From CANDYO01 sp049653745 (GTDB taxonomy: Bacteria; Pseudomonadota; Alphaproteobacteria; Rickettsiales; CANDYO01), in the NCBI GenBank assembly GCA_049653745.1, contig JBASGW010000014.1, positions 33,507-97,506 on the forward strand: 64,000 nucleotides of DNA, in the 5' to 3' direction. The notes below the pieces were generated by a model. That model worked only from the letters and a program-made list of their open reading frames with translations. It made no database searches and was not told the origin of the DNA. Position numbers and translations under genes: made by a program. Each line of letters opens with the position of its first letter. Positions within the stretch are counted from its first letter, which is position 1. Positions 42,711-51,303 of this stretch are shown here, piece by piece.

Positions 42711-45338
42711 CTAGAATAAATTCCTTATAAACCCAGGAGTTAGAATTGTTAATGGATTAAAAAAGACATTAGGATTACTGAGTTTGCCAGTGATACTAAA
42801 ATTAGCTCCAATTAGTGCCGAGTTCTTTCCTCCACTAATGAACTTCCCTATTAGAGGAATATTCTCAACTAAAGCGTTTAAACCATATACAGAAGGTATA
42901 TAAATACCTTTAAATGATAATGTTTTTTGGTTTAAATCAATCTCCCCAAAGATTTTAATATCATAAGAAGGACCACTAATTACTCCATTTTTTAAAGTAA
43001 TTATTCCATTATGATAAGTTATATCACCATTAAAAGAGTCAGCTTGAAGAGAACCACCTTGAAGAGCCCTTGCTAACGCCTGAGGAGAATTCAATACCGA
43101 AGTCACCCCCAAAATTATTTTGGCAAAGGCTGAGGTTTGAGTGAAAGCAAATTTATTAAGTTTAATAGTACCGTAATATGATAGCTCATCACCTACTTTC
43201 TTAGGATGCATCTCTAACCATAATTCTCCCTTTTTTATATTTTGATAAATACCAAAATCTTGAGTAAAAGTTGCAGCATCATCACTATATAAAAAATACC
43301 CATCAATATTATTTCTTTTTATTTTTACTAAAGTAATTTTCTTACCATTATCAAAAGCTTTTAAATCTATTATTATTGGAGAATTATTTACTTTGGTAAT
43401 TTTAGAACTCAAATCATTAAGAGTGCTCTTGTTAGGCATTAAAACTTTCTTTACTTTCAAATCAAGATTATAATTCAGCTTATCATCTTGACCTGAAGTA
43501 AAGGCATTTGAAGAAAAGTTACTTAAATCTAAAAAAGTTGCATCTAATATAAAATTTAAAAGCTTCTTGTCGTACGATATATTTGCATTAAAAACATTAC
43601 TTTCTAAGATAATATTTTCCATTTTTAACTTAGTTAATATACTATCCTTAGTAGAATAGCTGAAAGATATCTTGCCTTTAGTTTTTTCCCCTTCAAGTGC
43701 ACAAACATTGCTAACAACCTCATTTTCTTTAAACACGCCAGAACAATTAAAGTTCATTAAAGAACCTAATGAGTTATTATAACTCAACAAAGGAATGCTA
43801 AGATCTGCATCATTTAGATTTAGGCTTATTTCCCAATTATCATTACTTCTACTAACTTGCGCCTTAACCATGCCGCTCAAAAATACATTATCTTTAAGAG
43901 ATATTTTATCTTTCAAAAGAATTTCAGATTTTAACAAGAACCCAAATGTATTAGGATCACTATCATGCTTTATTTCAATATCTAAAAATATATCCTTCTC
44001 ACTTGATATTATAAATTTCAATTTATTAGCATCGTTAACAATCTCGCATTTACCTTTAGTAAATTTTATTACATCAGCATTATTTAAAACAAAATTCTCA
44101 ATATCCGCCTTAATAACCAAGCCTAACATCTCAATACTAAAATTATCAACGAGAGGTATATTTATTTCTACAATCGCATTTGCATTGCCTTTTATTAGGT
44201 CATAATCTGTATTATATATTTTTAAGCGATTTATTACTTCTTCTGGGATAAACTCTTTAAAATTGGCAATAGCTCCATTAACATTCGTTTTTAACTGCAG
44301 TTTCCAAGTATTAAATGGAATAGTAAGTTCAATATTTTCTAATTTATTTCTTTGCATCATTGCTGAAGCAGCCTTCATTTGCATACCTAAGCCATCAAAT
44401 TTAATAGCACCATTGATTTTAGTAATAGGTGAAAATAGAGGAAGATAATTAAGCTCAATGTCAGAGAAATTAATTGTTACGTCTATAGATTCTTTTGATA
44501 GTAAATTATTTTGAAAATCATCTTCTATTAAATTAAATTCCCCTTTAGCTTTAGTTGCCACGCCATTACTAATATTTTTGGTAATCCAGCTTCTGGCTCC
44601 AGGAAATAAACTTTCATCCCAAAACTCTCCAAGATATTCAATAGGAAAGTTAGATAATTCCGTTTTAAACTTTGCAAAAACTAGCTGATTGTCAGAAGTT
44701 TTAAAATCTCCTGATAATGAACCTGAAAAATTATTTAAATATTCTAAATTAAATTTATTCACTGATAATATATCATTCTGATAGATAGCAAAAAAATCAA
44801 AATTCTTTAAAATTAATTTCTTTGATCCCTGGACCTTAGCCTGATGCCATCCATCCACACTCTTAATGTTTATTTCAGCTTTACGTAGATAAAATAATAA
44901 AAGATTAGCTTTTAGATTAACATCACAATTGAAGAAATTTTGTTCAAAAAAATCGTCAACTATTTTAGTTGATTCTATGCCTTTGGCAAACTTAACCAAA
45001 TTTCCTAAATTGCCCTTAGAAACATATAAATCTAGATCAGTATTAAAATTGAACATATTAAAAGCAATCATAATATTTTCTATCTTAATATCACCAATTA
45101 CTTCTTTATTAAGCTTAAGTGAAGCAATCTTTATGAAGACTTTATTTTTTATAATCTCAACCTCAGCAGATTCGCTGAGAGCATTAATACTTGGATCATA
45201 ATATTGCACTATTTTTTGCACAACATTATTAGAAACGGAAAAGTTCTTTTGACTAGTAAAAGCCAAAAAAAATAATGACACAATAATTATTACTAATAAA
45301 ATAAATTTTCTATATATAAAAATGGCGCTATTAGACAT
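42711..45338 (-). CDS. AsmA-like/DUF3971 (YhdP-type) protein
   Basis: 875-residue inner-membrane-anchored periplasmic protein with one N-terminal membrane segment (about 10-28) and a long beta-rich body. The C-terminal block ILGVTSVLNSPQALARALQG and SFNGDITYHNGIITLKNG, then SGPSYDIKIFGEIDL and GKLSNPNVFFNPLTILTPGF, is the AsmA-like C-terminal/YhdP pattern. Relatives form bridges that carry phospholipids to the outer membrane. Divergent from dsbD. It is a second AsmA-superfamily member besides 14495-17374. Confidence 0.8.
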   Translation of the reverse strand: MSNSAIFIYRKFILLVIIIVSLFFLAFTSQKNFSVSNNVVQKIVQYYDPSINALSESAEVEIIKNKVFIKIASLKLNKEVIGDIKIENIMIAFNMFNFNTDLDLYVSKGNLGNLVKFAKGIESTKIVDDFFEQNFFNCDVNLKANLLLFYLRKAEINIKSVDGWHQAKVQGSKKLILKNFDFFAIYQNDILSVNKFNLEYLNNFSGSLSGDFKTSDNQLVFAKFKTELSNFPIEYLGEFWDESLFPGARSWITKNISNGVATKAKGEFNLIEDDFQNNLLSKESIDVTINFSDIELNYLPLFSPITKINGAIKFDGLGMQMKAASAMMQRNKLENIELTIPFNTWKLQLKTNVNGAIANFKEFIPEEVINRLKIYNTDYDLIKGNANAIVEINIPLVDNFSIEMLGLVIKADIENFVLNNADVIKFTKGKCEIVNDANKLKFIISSEKDIFLDIEIKHDSDPNTFGFLLKSEILLKDKISLKDNVFLSGMVKAQVSRSNDNWEISLNLNDADLSIPLLSYNNSLGSLMNFNCSGVFKENEVVSNVCALEGEKTKGKISFSYSTKDSILTKLKMENIILESNVFNANISYDKKLLNFILDATFLDLSNFSSNAFTSGQDDKLNYNLDLKVKKVLMPNKSTLNDLSSKITKVNNSPIIIDLKAFDNGKKITLVKIKRNNIDGYFLYSDDAATFTQDFGIYQNIKKGELWLEMHPKKVGDELSYYGTIKLNKFAFTQTSAFAKIILGVTSVLNSPQALARALQGGSLQADSFNGDITYHNGIITLKNGVISGPSYDIKIFGEIDLNQKTLSFKGIYIPSVYGLNALVENIPLIGKFISGGKNSALIGANFSITGKLSNPNVFFNPLTILTPGFIRNLF

Positions 45339-45383
45339 TGATCATTCTTTAAATTAAGCTTTAAGGCCCTTTTAACTGCTTCA

Positions 45384-45412
45384 TTGATTCTTAATCAAAG
45401 ACATAGTATACT
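45384..45412 (+). promoter_or_regulatory. Candidate sigma-70 promoter of dsbD
   Basis: TTGATT at 45384-45389 and TATACT at 45407-45412 with a 17-base spacer, 42 bases before the dsbD start. Confidence 0.55.
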
Positions 45413-45454
45413 GGCTTTCCTATTAAATAATATATTCAATGTAACATCTTTTAT

Positions 45455-47491
45455 ATGCAATTCACAAGATATATACTCACCATTCTATTTATTCTAATAT
45501 TTTCAGCCACCAATTCTTCTCTTGCTCAGGAACAGCAGGAAGAGGCGGATTTTAAAATCAGTATAAAATCTGTTGAACAATATGCCATTATATCTTTTGA
45601 ACTAAAAAATGATGCTGTTTTTTATTGGCGCAATCCAGGAGAATTAGGTCTACCCACAAAATTTAACTTTGAAGATTCTCAAAATTTAAAAGAAGCCAAA
45701 ATATTTTGGCCTGTTCCTAAAATCATAAAAAAAGAAAATATCAATAGCTATGGCTATGATAAAAATGTAGATTTTGTAATAAAGTTAACTCCTAATAACC
45801 CAAATAATCCTATACAATATAATGCAGCTGTAAGCTTCTGTATTTGCCAGCAATCTTGTACTAATTATGAAGTTAATTTAAGCACCGAGGTTCAATCTAA
45901 CTACTCTGACAATATTCCCGAGCCTATATTGAATTTATTAGCAAGCGCGCCAAATAATAATGGACATCAAGGCTTAACTATAAAAAATGTTACGCAAGAA
46001 TTAATTGACAATCAATTTTGGTTAGAAGTTGAATTTATCAGTGACAAGACTTTGTTAGAACCTAAAGTATTTTTTGACTTACCAGAATATGTAATCTTTG
46101 AACCAACAAAAATTGAGTTAATTTCTAAAGAGTCTAATCAAATAATTAGACTCCCCTTCACTATTACCGATCATAAACATCACTTAATAAGTGATGAAAT
46201 TTATCTCAATTTAGTAGCTGATAATAATAATTGCATTGAATATAAAATTATTCCTGTAAATAAAATACAAACAACTAATTCATTTTTATGGATAATTTTT
46301 TGCGCATTTATTGGTGGATTAATTTTAAATTTTATGCCCTGCGTACTACCTATTTTAGCCCTTAAGGTATTACAATTAGCTAAATTAGCTGGCAAAGAGC
46401 AGAAAGTTTTTCGTCATAGTTTATTAGCTCAGTCTTTTGGAATTATTATTAGTTTCATTTTTTTTGCTTTAGTAACATATATCTTACAATTATTTGGTCA
46501 TAACGTAGGCTTAGGTATGCATTTTCAGCAACCTATTTATCTTATTACTATGATAATAATTTTAAGTTTTGTAGCTATAAACCTTCTATCTAATTCATCC
46601 CTTTATATTCCTATTCCCAATTTTATATATAAATTTATGCGACTTAACTCTGACCAAACCAATGTTTTAGAGTTTTTTATAAGCGGAATTTTAACTACCT
46701 TACTTGCCATCCCATGCACTGCACCTTTCGTAACCGTTGCAGTAGGCTTTGCTTTAACCGCCTCTTTTGTTGAAATGATTCTAATTTTCATCTGTTTAGG
46801 AATAGGAATGTCCTTACCCTATCTAGCTCTAGCTCTATTTCCACAAACGGCTAAATTTATACCTAAACCTGGAAATTGGCTGAATTCTTTTAAGAAAATT
46901 TTAGGTGTAATTATCTTTGCCACTTGTCTTTGGCTATTAGATATTATTTCAAGTCAACTTGGAATGAGAGCTGCAATAATTTTATTCTTATTAATTATAG
47001 TTATAAAATTTATTATTAATGAAAGTGAAATTCTAACAGCTAAAACTAAAATTTTTATTATTCTAATTCTTATCTCTTTATGTTACTTCCTTCCATATAA
47101 TGTTTATATAGAAAATAACAAAGAAGACGTGCTTGTTGAGCAAGTATGGCAAGAATATCAACCAGAAGAGATCCCGTCCTTAATTCAAAAGGGCCATGTA
47201 GTTGTTCTTGATGTTACCGCTTCTTGGTGTGCAACCTGCCGCCTTAATAAACTAACAACCTTAAATAATGCTTCCGTTGTTAGCGCTATGCAAAAACTTA
47301 ATATTATTGCTATGAGAGCAGATATAAGCAAGGCTTCAGATCCAAGAATTCTAATGTTAATGAAAACAAAATATCATCCTGGTGTTCCTTTAAATATAAT
47401 TTATAGTAAATATCATCCGCAAGGAGTTGTATTGCCAACACTTTTAACACCACATAAATTTTTGGCAGCAATAAAGAGTGAAATGAATTAA
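45455..47491 (+). CDS. dsbD: DsbD-family thiol:disulphide interchange protein (ScsB-like)
   Basis: Passes electrons from the cytoplasm to periplasmic thiol proteins. 678 residues: signal peptide (1-24), a periplasmic N-domain with a Cys pair region SFCICQQSCTNYEV, a membrane domain of about eight segments with the two redox Cys in FMPCVLPILALKVL and AIPCTAPFVTVAVG, and a C-terminal thioredoxin domain with CATC in TASWCATCRLNK. All three redox modules look intact. The N-domain resembles ScsB more than E. coli DsbD. Probably supports cytochrome c and envelope folding. Confidence 0.9.
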   Translation: MQFTRYILTILFILIFSATNSSLAQEQQEEADFKISIKSVEQYAIISFELKNDAVFYWRNPGELGLPTKFNFEDSQNLKEAKIFWPVPKIIKKENINSYGYDKNVDFVIKLTPNNPNNPIQYNAAVSFCICQQSCTNYEVNLSTEVQSNYSDNIPEPILNLLASAPNNNGHQGLTIKNVTQELIDNQFWLEVEFISDKTLLEPKVFFDLPEYVIFEPTKIELISKESNQIIRLPFTITDHKHHLISDEIYLNLVADNNNCIEYKIIPVNKIQTTNSFLWIIFCAFIGGLILNFMPCVLPILALKVLQLAKLAGKEQKVFRHSLLAQSFGIIISFIFFALVTYILQLFGHNVGLGMHFQQPIYLITMIIILSFVAINLLSNSSLYIPIPNFIYKFMRLNSDQTNVLEFFISGILTTLLAIPCTAPFVTVAVGFALTASFVEMILIFICLGIGMSLPYLALALFPQTAKFIPKPGNWLNSFKKILGVIIFATCLWLLDIISSQLGMRAAIILFLLIIVIKFIINESEILTAKTKIFIILILISLCYFLPYNVYIENNKEDVLVEQVWQEYQPEEIPSLIQKGHVVVLDVTASWCATCRLNKLTTLNNASVVSAMQKLNIIAMRADISKASDPRILMLMKTKYHPGVPLNIIYSKYHPQGVVLPTLLTPHKFLAAIKSEMN

Positions 47492-47516
47492 AGTTAGAAA
47501 ATTTTTAGAACCCTTA

Positions 47517-47545
47517 TTGATTTCTAGCTTTATCCAGTTTATGCT
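47517..47545 (+). promoter_or_regulatory. Candidate sigma-70 promoter of pyrH-frr
   Basis: TTGATT at 47517-47522 and TATGCT at 47540-47545 with a 17-base spacer, 29 bases before the pyrH start; an AAGGA SD follows at 47562-47566. Confidence 0.5.
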
Positions 47546-47574
47546 ACGTAAAAAAACCCTCAAGGATAACGCTA

Positions 47575-48288
47575 ATGGAAAAATTAAATTTTAAAAGAAT
47601 ACTATTAAAAGTCTCGGGCGAAGCATTAATGGGCGATCTTCCCTTTGGCCTAGACTTAGTAACTGTAAGAGCTATTTGTGAAAATATTAAACATGTTTAT
47701 GAACAAGGCTACGAAATATGTTTAGTTACTGGGGGCGGAAATATATTTAGAGGAGTTTCAGTTGCAGCTGAAGGGATGGAAAGAGCTGGTGCAGATTATA
47801 TTGGAATGTTAGCCACTGTAATTAATGCATTATCAATTCAAAATTGTTTAGAATCTATGGGAGTTCCAACCAGAGTGCAGTCAGCCATTCCAATGATGAG
47901 CGTTTGCGAACCTTATGTAAGAAGAAAAGCCATTCGTCATATGGAAAAAAGACGAATTGTTATCTTTGCAGCTGGTACTGGCAGCCCTTTTTTCACTACT
48001 GATACTACAGCCACTTTAAGAGCAATTGAAATGGATTGTGATGCTGTGTTCAAAGGCTCTAAAGTTGATGGAGTTTATTCTGCGGACCCTTACAAAGACC
48101 CTGACGCTATCCATTATGATAAATTATCTTATAAAGAAGTTTTGACTAAAGATTTAAAAGTTATGGATTCCTCAGCTATTGCAATGGCTAAGGATAATCA
48201 TCTACCAATCATAGTATTTTCTATAAAAGATCCTGATGCTTTTGCTAAAGTAGTAAAAGGTGAAGGAAAATATACTATTATAAAATAA
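47575..48288 (+). CDS. pyrH: UMP kinase
   Basis: Phosphorylates UMP to UDP. 237 residues of the amino-acid-kinase fold with LLKVSGEALMG at the N-terminus, TGGGNIFRGV, ERAGADYIGMLATVINAL, FAAGTGSPFFTTDTTATLRA, VDGVYSADPYKDP and MDSSAIAMAKDN. Typical hexameric bacterial enzyme. frr follows at 19 bases as usual, but rpsB and tsf, the common upstream neighbours, are absent; dsbD lies upstream instead. Confidence 0.97.
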   Translation: MEKLNFKRILLKVSGEALMGDLPFGLDLVTVRAICENIKHVYEQGYEICLVTGGGNIFRGVSVAAEGMERAGADYIGMLATVINALSIQNCLESMGVPTRVQSAIPMMSVCEPYVRRKAIRHMEKRRIVIFAAGTGSPFFTTDTTATLRAIEMDCDAVFKGSKVDGVYSADPYKDPDAIHYDKLSYKEVLTKDLKVMDSSAIAMAKDNHLPIIVFSIKDPDAFAKVVKGEGKYTIIK

Positions 48289-48307
48289 GATAAGGAGAAT
48301 TGATATT

Positions 48308-48868
48308 ATGTCTACTGAATTATTAGTAAGTGAATTTGAAGCCAAAATGAAAAAAACCATGGCTACTATTGACCATGAATTAGCTGGAATTAGAACAGGA
48401 AGGGCATCTAGCAGCTTAGTAGAGCCTATAGTAGCTGAAGTATATGGCGGGAAGATGCCTATTAGCCAGGTTGCTACCGTTAGCTCAATTGATGCACGCA
48501 CATTGTCAATCCAAGTATGGGACAAAGACACTGTTAAAGCAGTTGAGAAAGCTATAACTAATGCAAATTTAGGTGTTAATCCTGTAATTGAAGGACAAGT
48601 GATTCGTTTTTCTCTACCAAGCCTAACAGAAGAGAGAAGAGCTGAATATGCAAAATTAGCAGCAAAATATGGCGAAAGTGCAAAAATTGCTTTAAGAAAT
48701 TTACGTCGTGATGTTATGGAATCTTTCAAAAAAGCAGAAAAAAATAAAGAAATTTCTGAAGATGATCACAAAAAGCTTAACGATAAAGTTCAGAAAATTA
48801 CTGACACTTATACTAAGCAAATAGATGAAAAAGTTGTAGCTAAAGAAAAGGAAATTAAACAAGTTTAA
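48308..48868 (+). CDS. frr: Ribosome recycling factor
   Basis: Splits the post-termination ribosome with EF-G. 186 residues, the standard length, with MKKTMATIDHELAGIRTGRAS, VEPIVAEVYGGKMPISQVATVS, NPVIEGQVIRFSLPSLTEERRAEYAKLA and the C-terminal helix with KKLNDKVQKITDTYTKQIDE. AAGGAGAAT precedes the ATG. Operon with pyrH; a hairpin after it also serves the convergent gene. Confidence 0.97.
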   Translation: MSTELLVSEFEAKMKKTMATIDHELAGIRTGRASSSLVEPIVAEVYGGKMPISQVATVSSIDARTLSIQVWDKDTVKAVEKAITNANLGVNPVIEGQVIRFSLPSLTEERRAEYAKLAAKYGESAKIALRNLRRDVMESFKKAEKNKEISEDDHKKLNDKVQKITDTYTKQIDEKVVAKEKEIKQV

Positions 48869-48872
48869 TTTA

Positions 48873-48912
48873 AAACAAAAAGCATCCTGCATCATCTTAA
48901 AGTTGCAGGGTG
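48873..48912 (-). terminator. Terminator of the 273-residue gene
   Basis: On the minus strand CACCCTGCA and TGCAGGATG form a 9-bp stem (one G-U) around a 12-base loop, followed by CTTTTTGTTTT. On the plus strand there is no T-tract, so it mainly serves the leftward gene. Confidence 0.65.
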
Positions 48913-48947
48913 AATTAACAAATAAGCTAAAATATTTTTACTTAACC

Positions 48948-49769
48948 TTAACGAATGCGAGACGTAGTTTTTTTATCATTGCTATTTAAAACGCTCATTT
49001 CTATTTCTATTTTTGGAGCAGTTTTATCACTTGATGGCACCTGATATTTTTGTAATCGCTCTTTTATTAGTTTTTTAGTATCTTTAGCCACTGTTTCTCC
49101 TACTTTAGTTGTGGCGACCTGGATCACTCCTCCAACCAAGCCTATAGCTCCACCAACTAATGCTGCTCCAGGAGCCTCAAAAAGCATATCAGCAGCCTCA
49201 GCCCCAACTGAACCAACTATTTCTCCAGCAGCCTCTTTATAGTTAGAAAATTTCTCTGATCTTCTATGATCTTTGACTGTTTTAAGTGTGTTATCTAATA
49301 TTTCTTTAGAATAAGATGCTTTATCAAGTATAGCGGCAGCTACTTCTGGCCCTAAATTTAATTTGGCTGCTAATTCTAAAACGCTCAGCTTTTCATTTCC
49401 ATATTGAATATCTTGATGAAGATCTTTGGTAGTTGCATTTTCTTTTATATAACTTGCCAAAGTAGATCTATAATTTTCTCTTCTTGCTCTATGCTCATCT
49501 GTTAACTCTTCACCACTAACACCTTTTACTGTAGCAATCTTCAAAGCCATATTTTGCATAATTTCAGCTAAATTTTTACCTTCTAATTCTTGAAATGATT
49601 TTCGCTCACTTATTGGGACTGCAATAACTATTGATGAACCACGTGGCTCTACATTTTCTGCTTCGATTACATTAGAGTTATGCAAAACCGTAGCGGTAGG
49701 CATCTGCATTTCCTCCGCTGATTTTTCTAATGGATTAAGATTTACTTTAACTTTATCAACTACTTTCAT
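48948..49769 (-). CDS. Protein of unknown function with Gly/Ala-rich hydrophobic segment
   Basis: A 273-residue protein I do not recognise. The first 60 residues are polar with an unusual EEMQMPTATVLHNSN segment. A helical, charged region follows (about 60-190), then AADMLFEAPGAALVGGAIGLVGGVIQVA, a Gly-rich membrane-like hairpin with GxxxG spacing (about 195-225), and a Lys-rich tail. No signal peptide and no strong SD. The Gly zipper resembles pore-forming or membrane-inserting effectors, which is only an analogy. Followed by a terminator on its own strand. Confidence 0.6.
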   Translation of the reverse strand: MKVVDKVKVNLNPLEKSAEEMQMPTATVLHNSNVIEAENVEPRGSSIVIAVPISERKSFQELEGKNLAEIMQNMALKIATVKGVSGEELTDEHRARRENYRSTLASYIKENATTKDLHQDIQYGNEKLSVLELAAKLNLGPEVAAAILDKASYSKEILDNTLKTVKDHRRSEKFSNYKEAAGEIVGSVGAEAADMLFEAPGAALVGGAIGLVGGVIQVATTKVGETVAKDTKKLIKERLQKYQVPSSDKTAPKIEIEMSVLNSNDKKTTSRIR

Positions 49770-49937
49770 TATGTATTAGTTTTTCTAAAAATTATAATAG
49801 CATTATCTAATTTAACAGATTAATTATATTAAGTTTAGAAAATTTTTGCTATGAAACTCTCAATAGTTAAGTTATAATTTTTAATTATTTATTAAGGAAA
49901 AAACTAAAGAGCTTTGGAGTTATAATAAAACATTTTT

Positions 49938-51299
49938 ATGAGTAAAGTTAAAACTTGTTATATTTGTCAAAGCTGTGGAGCAGTTCATAGTAAATGGTCA
50001 GGAAGATGTGAAGATTGTGGTGACTGGAACTCTCTACAAGAAGAAGTAACTAGCAAATTCAATAAAAAAGCTACTAGCCCTGATCAGCAAACAATTAACT
50101 TATCTTTTCAAGAACTTTCAGCCACTATTAATGATTATAAAAGAATACCCACTTCTTTATCTGAACTTGATCGGGTATTGGGCGGAGGCCTTGTTCCAGG
50201 ATCGGCAATATTAATAGGTGGAGACCCTGGGATTGGTAAATCTACATTACTACTGCAATTAGTATCGCAGCTAGCAAATAACAATTTAAATTGCGCCTAT
50301 ATTTCAGGAGAAGAATCCACTGAACAAATTAAGCTTAGAGCTAAAAGATTAAACTTATCTGAATCTCCGGTAAAATTGCTTTGCTCCACTAATATTAATG
50401 ACATAATGGCCCTTCTAGAAAAGGACACTAGCTTAAATCTTGTTGTAATTGACTCTATCCAAACCATGTATGCCAATGATTTTAATTCCGCTCCTGGCAC
50501 AGTTTCTCAAGTTAAAGCTTGCTCTCATGAATTGGTGGCTTTTGCTAAATCTAAAGGCGTTATCGTTCTAATAGTTGGTCATGTAACTAAAGATGGTCAA
50601 TTAGCTGGACCTAAAGTTTTAGAACATATGGTTGACACTGTATTATATTTTGAAGGAGAAAGAGGACATCATTTTAGAATTCTAAGAGCAGTTAAAAATA
50701 GATTTGGCGGCATCAATGAAATTGGTGTTTTTGAAATGCAAGAAATGGGTTTAAAGCAAGTACTGAACCCTTCAGAATTATTTTTATCATCATCAGAGCG
50801 CAAAGCAAGTGGCTCCAGCGTGTTAGCTAGCATAGAAGGAACTAGACCAATGCTAGTAGAGGTTCAGGCTTTAATTGCTCCTTCATATATTCCAATGCCA
50901 AGAAGATCAGTTGTGGGCTGGGATTCAAATAGGTTATCAATGATAATTGCTGTATTAAGCGTTCGCTATGGATTAAATTTATATGATAAAGAAGTATATT
51001 TAAATGTGGTTGGTGGATTAAAAATTAATGAACCTGCAGCTGATTTGGCTGTTGCTTGCGCTTTACTTTCGTCATCTTTAAATATTCCCAATTCAAGTAG
51101 TTCTATAATTTTTGGTGAGATAGGATTATCTGGAGAAATTAGAAAAGTAAGTCACTCAGAAACCAGACTAAAAGAAGCTGTTAAGTTAGGATTTACTTCT
51201 GCAATAGTACCTTTTGGAACTAAATTTAAACATGAAAAAATGCAACTTCATGAAATTGGCCATATTAAGCAATTAGTAGATTTTTATAATAAGAGATAA
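49938..51299 (+). CDS. radA: DNA repair protein RadA
   Basis: RecA-like helicase that extends recombination intermediates. 453 residues: N-terminal zinc finger CQSCGAVHSKWSGRCEDCG, Walker A GGDPGIGKSTLL, the YISGEES segment, LVVIDSIQTMYAND, the RadA motif KNRFGGINEIG, and a C-terminal Lon-like domain with LIAPSYIPMPRRSVVGWD and FGEIGLSGEIRKV. Full length. First gene of a run of six with little or no spacing. Confidence 0.97.
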   Translation: MSKVKTCYICQSCGAVHSKWSGRCEDCGDWNSLQEEVTSKFNKKATSPDQQTINLSFQELSATINDYKRIPTSLSELDRVLGGGLVPGSAILIGGDPGIGKSTLLLQLVSQLANNNLNCAYISGEESTEQIKLRAKRLNLSESPVKLLCSTNINDIMALLEKDTSLNLVVIDSIQTMYANDFNSAPGTVSQVKACSHELVAFAKSKGVIVLIVGHVTKDGQLAGPKVLEHMVDTVLYFEGERGHHFRILRAVKNRFGGINEIGVFEMQEMGLKQVLNPSELFLSSSERKASGSSVLASIEGTRPMLVEVQALIAPSYIPMPRRSVVGWDSNRLSMIIAVLSVRYGLNLYDKEVYLNVVGGLKINEPAADLAVACALLSSSLNIPNSSSSIIFGEIGLSGEIRKVSHSETRLKEAVKLGFTSAIVPFGTKFKHEKMQLHEIGHIKQLVDFYNKR

Positions 51300-51303
51300 A
51301 TTA

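Noticed and set aside
43795..45201. Several plus-strand open frames within the YhdP-like gene
   Set aside because: All lie opposite the long minus-strand gene, which has a clear family match and continuous coding sense.
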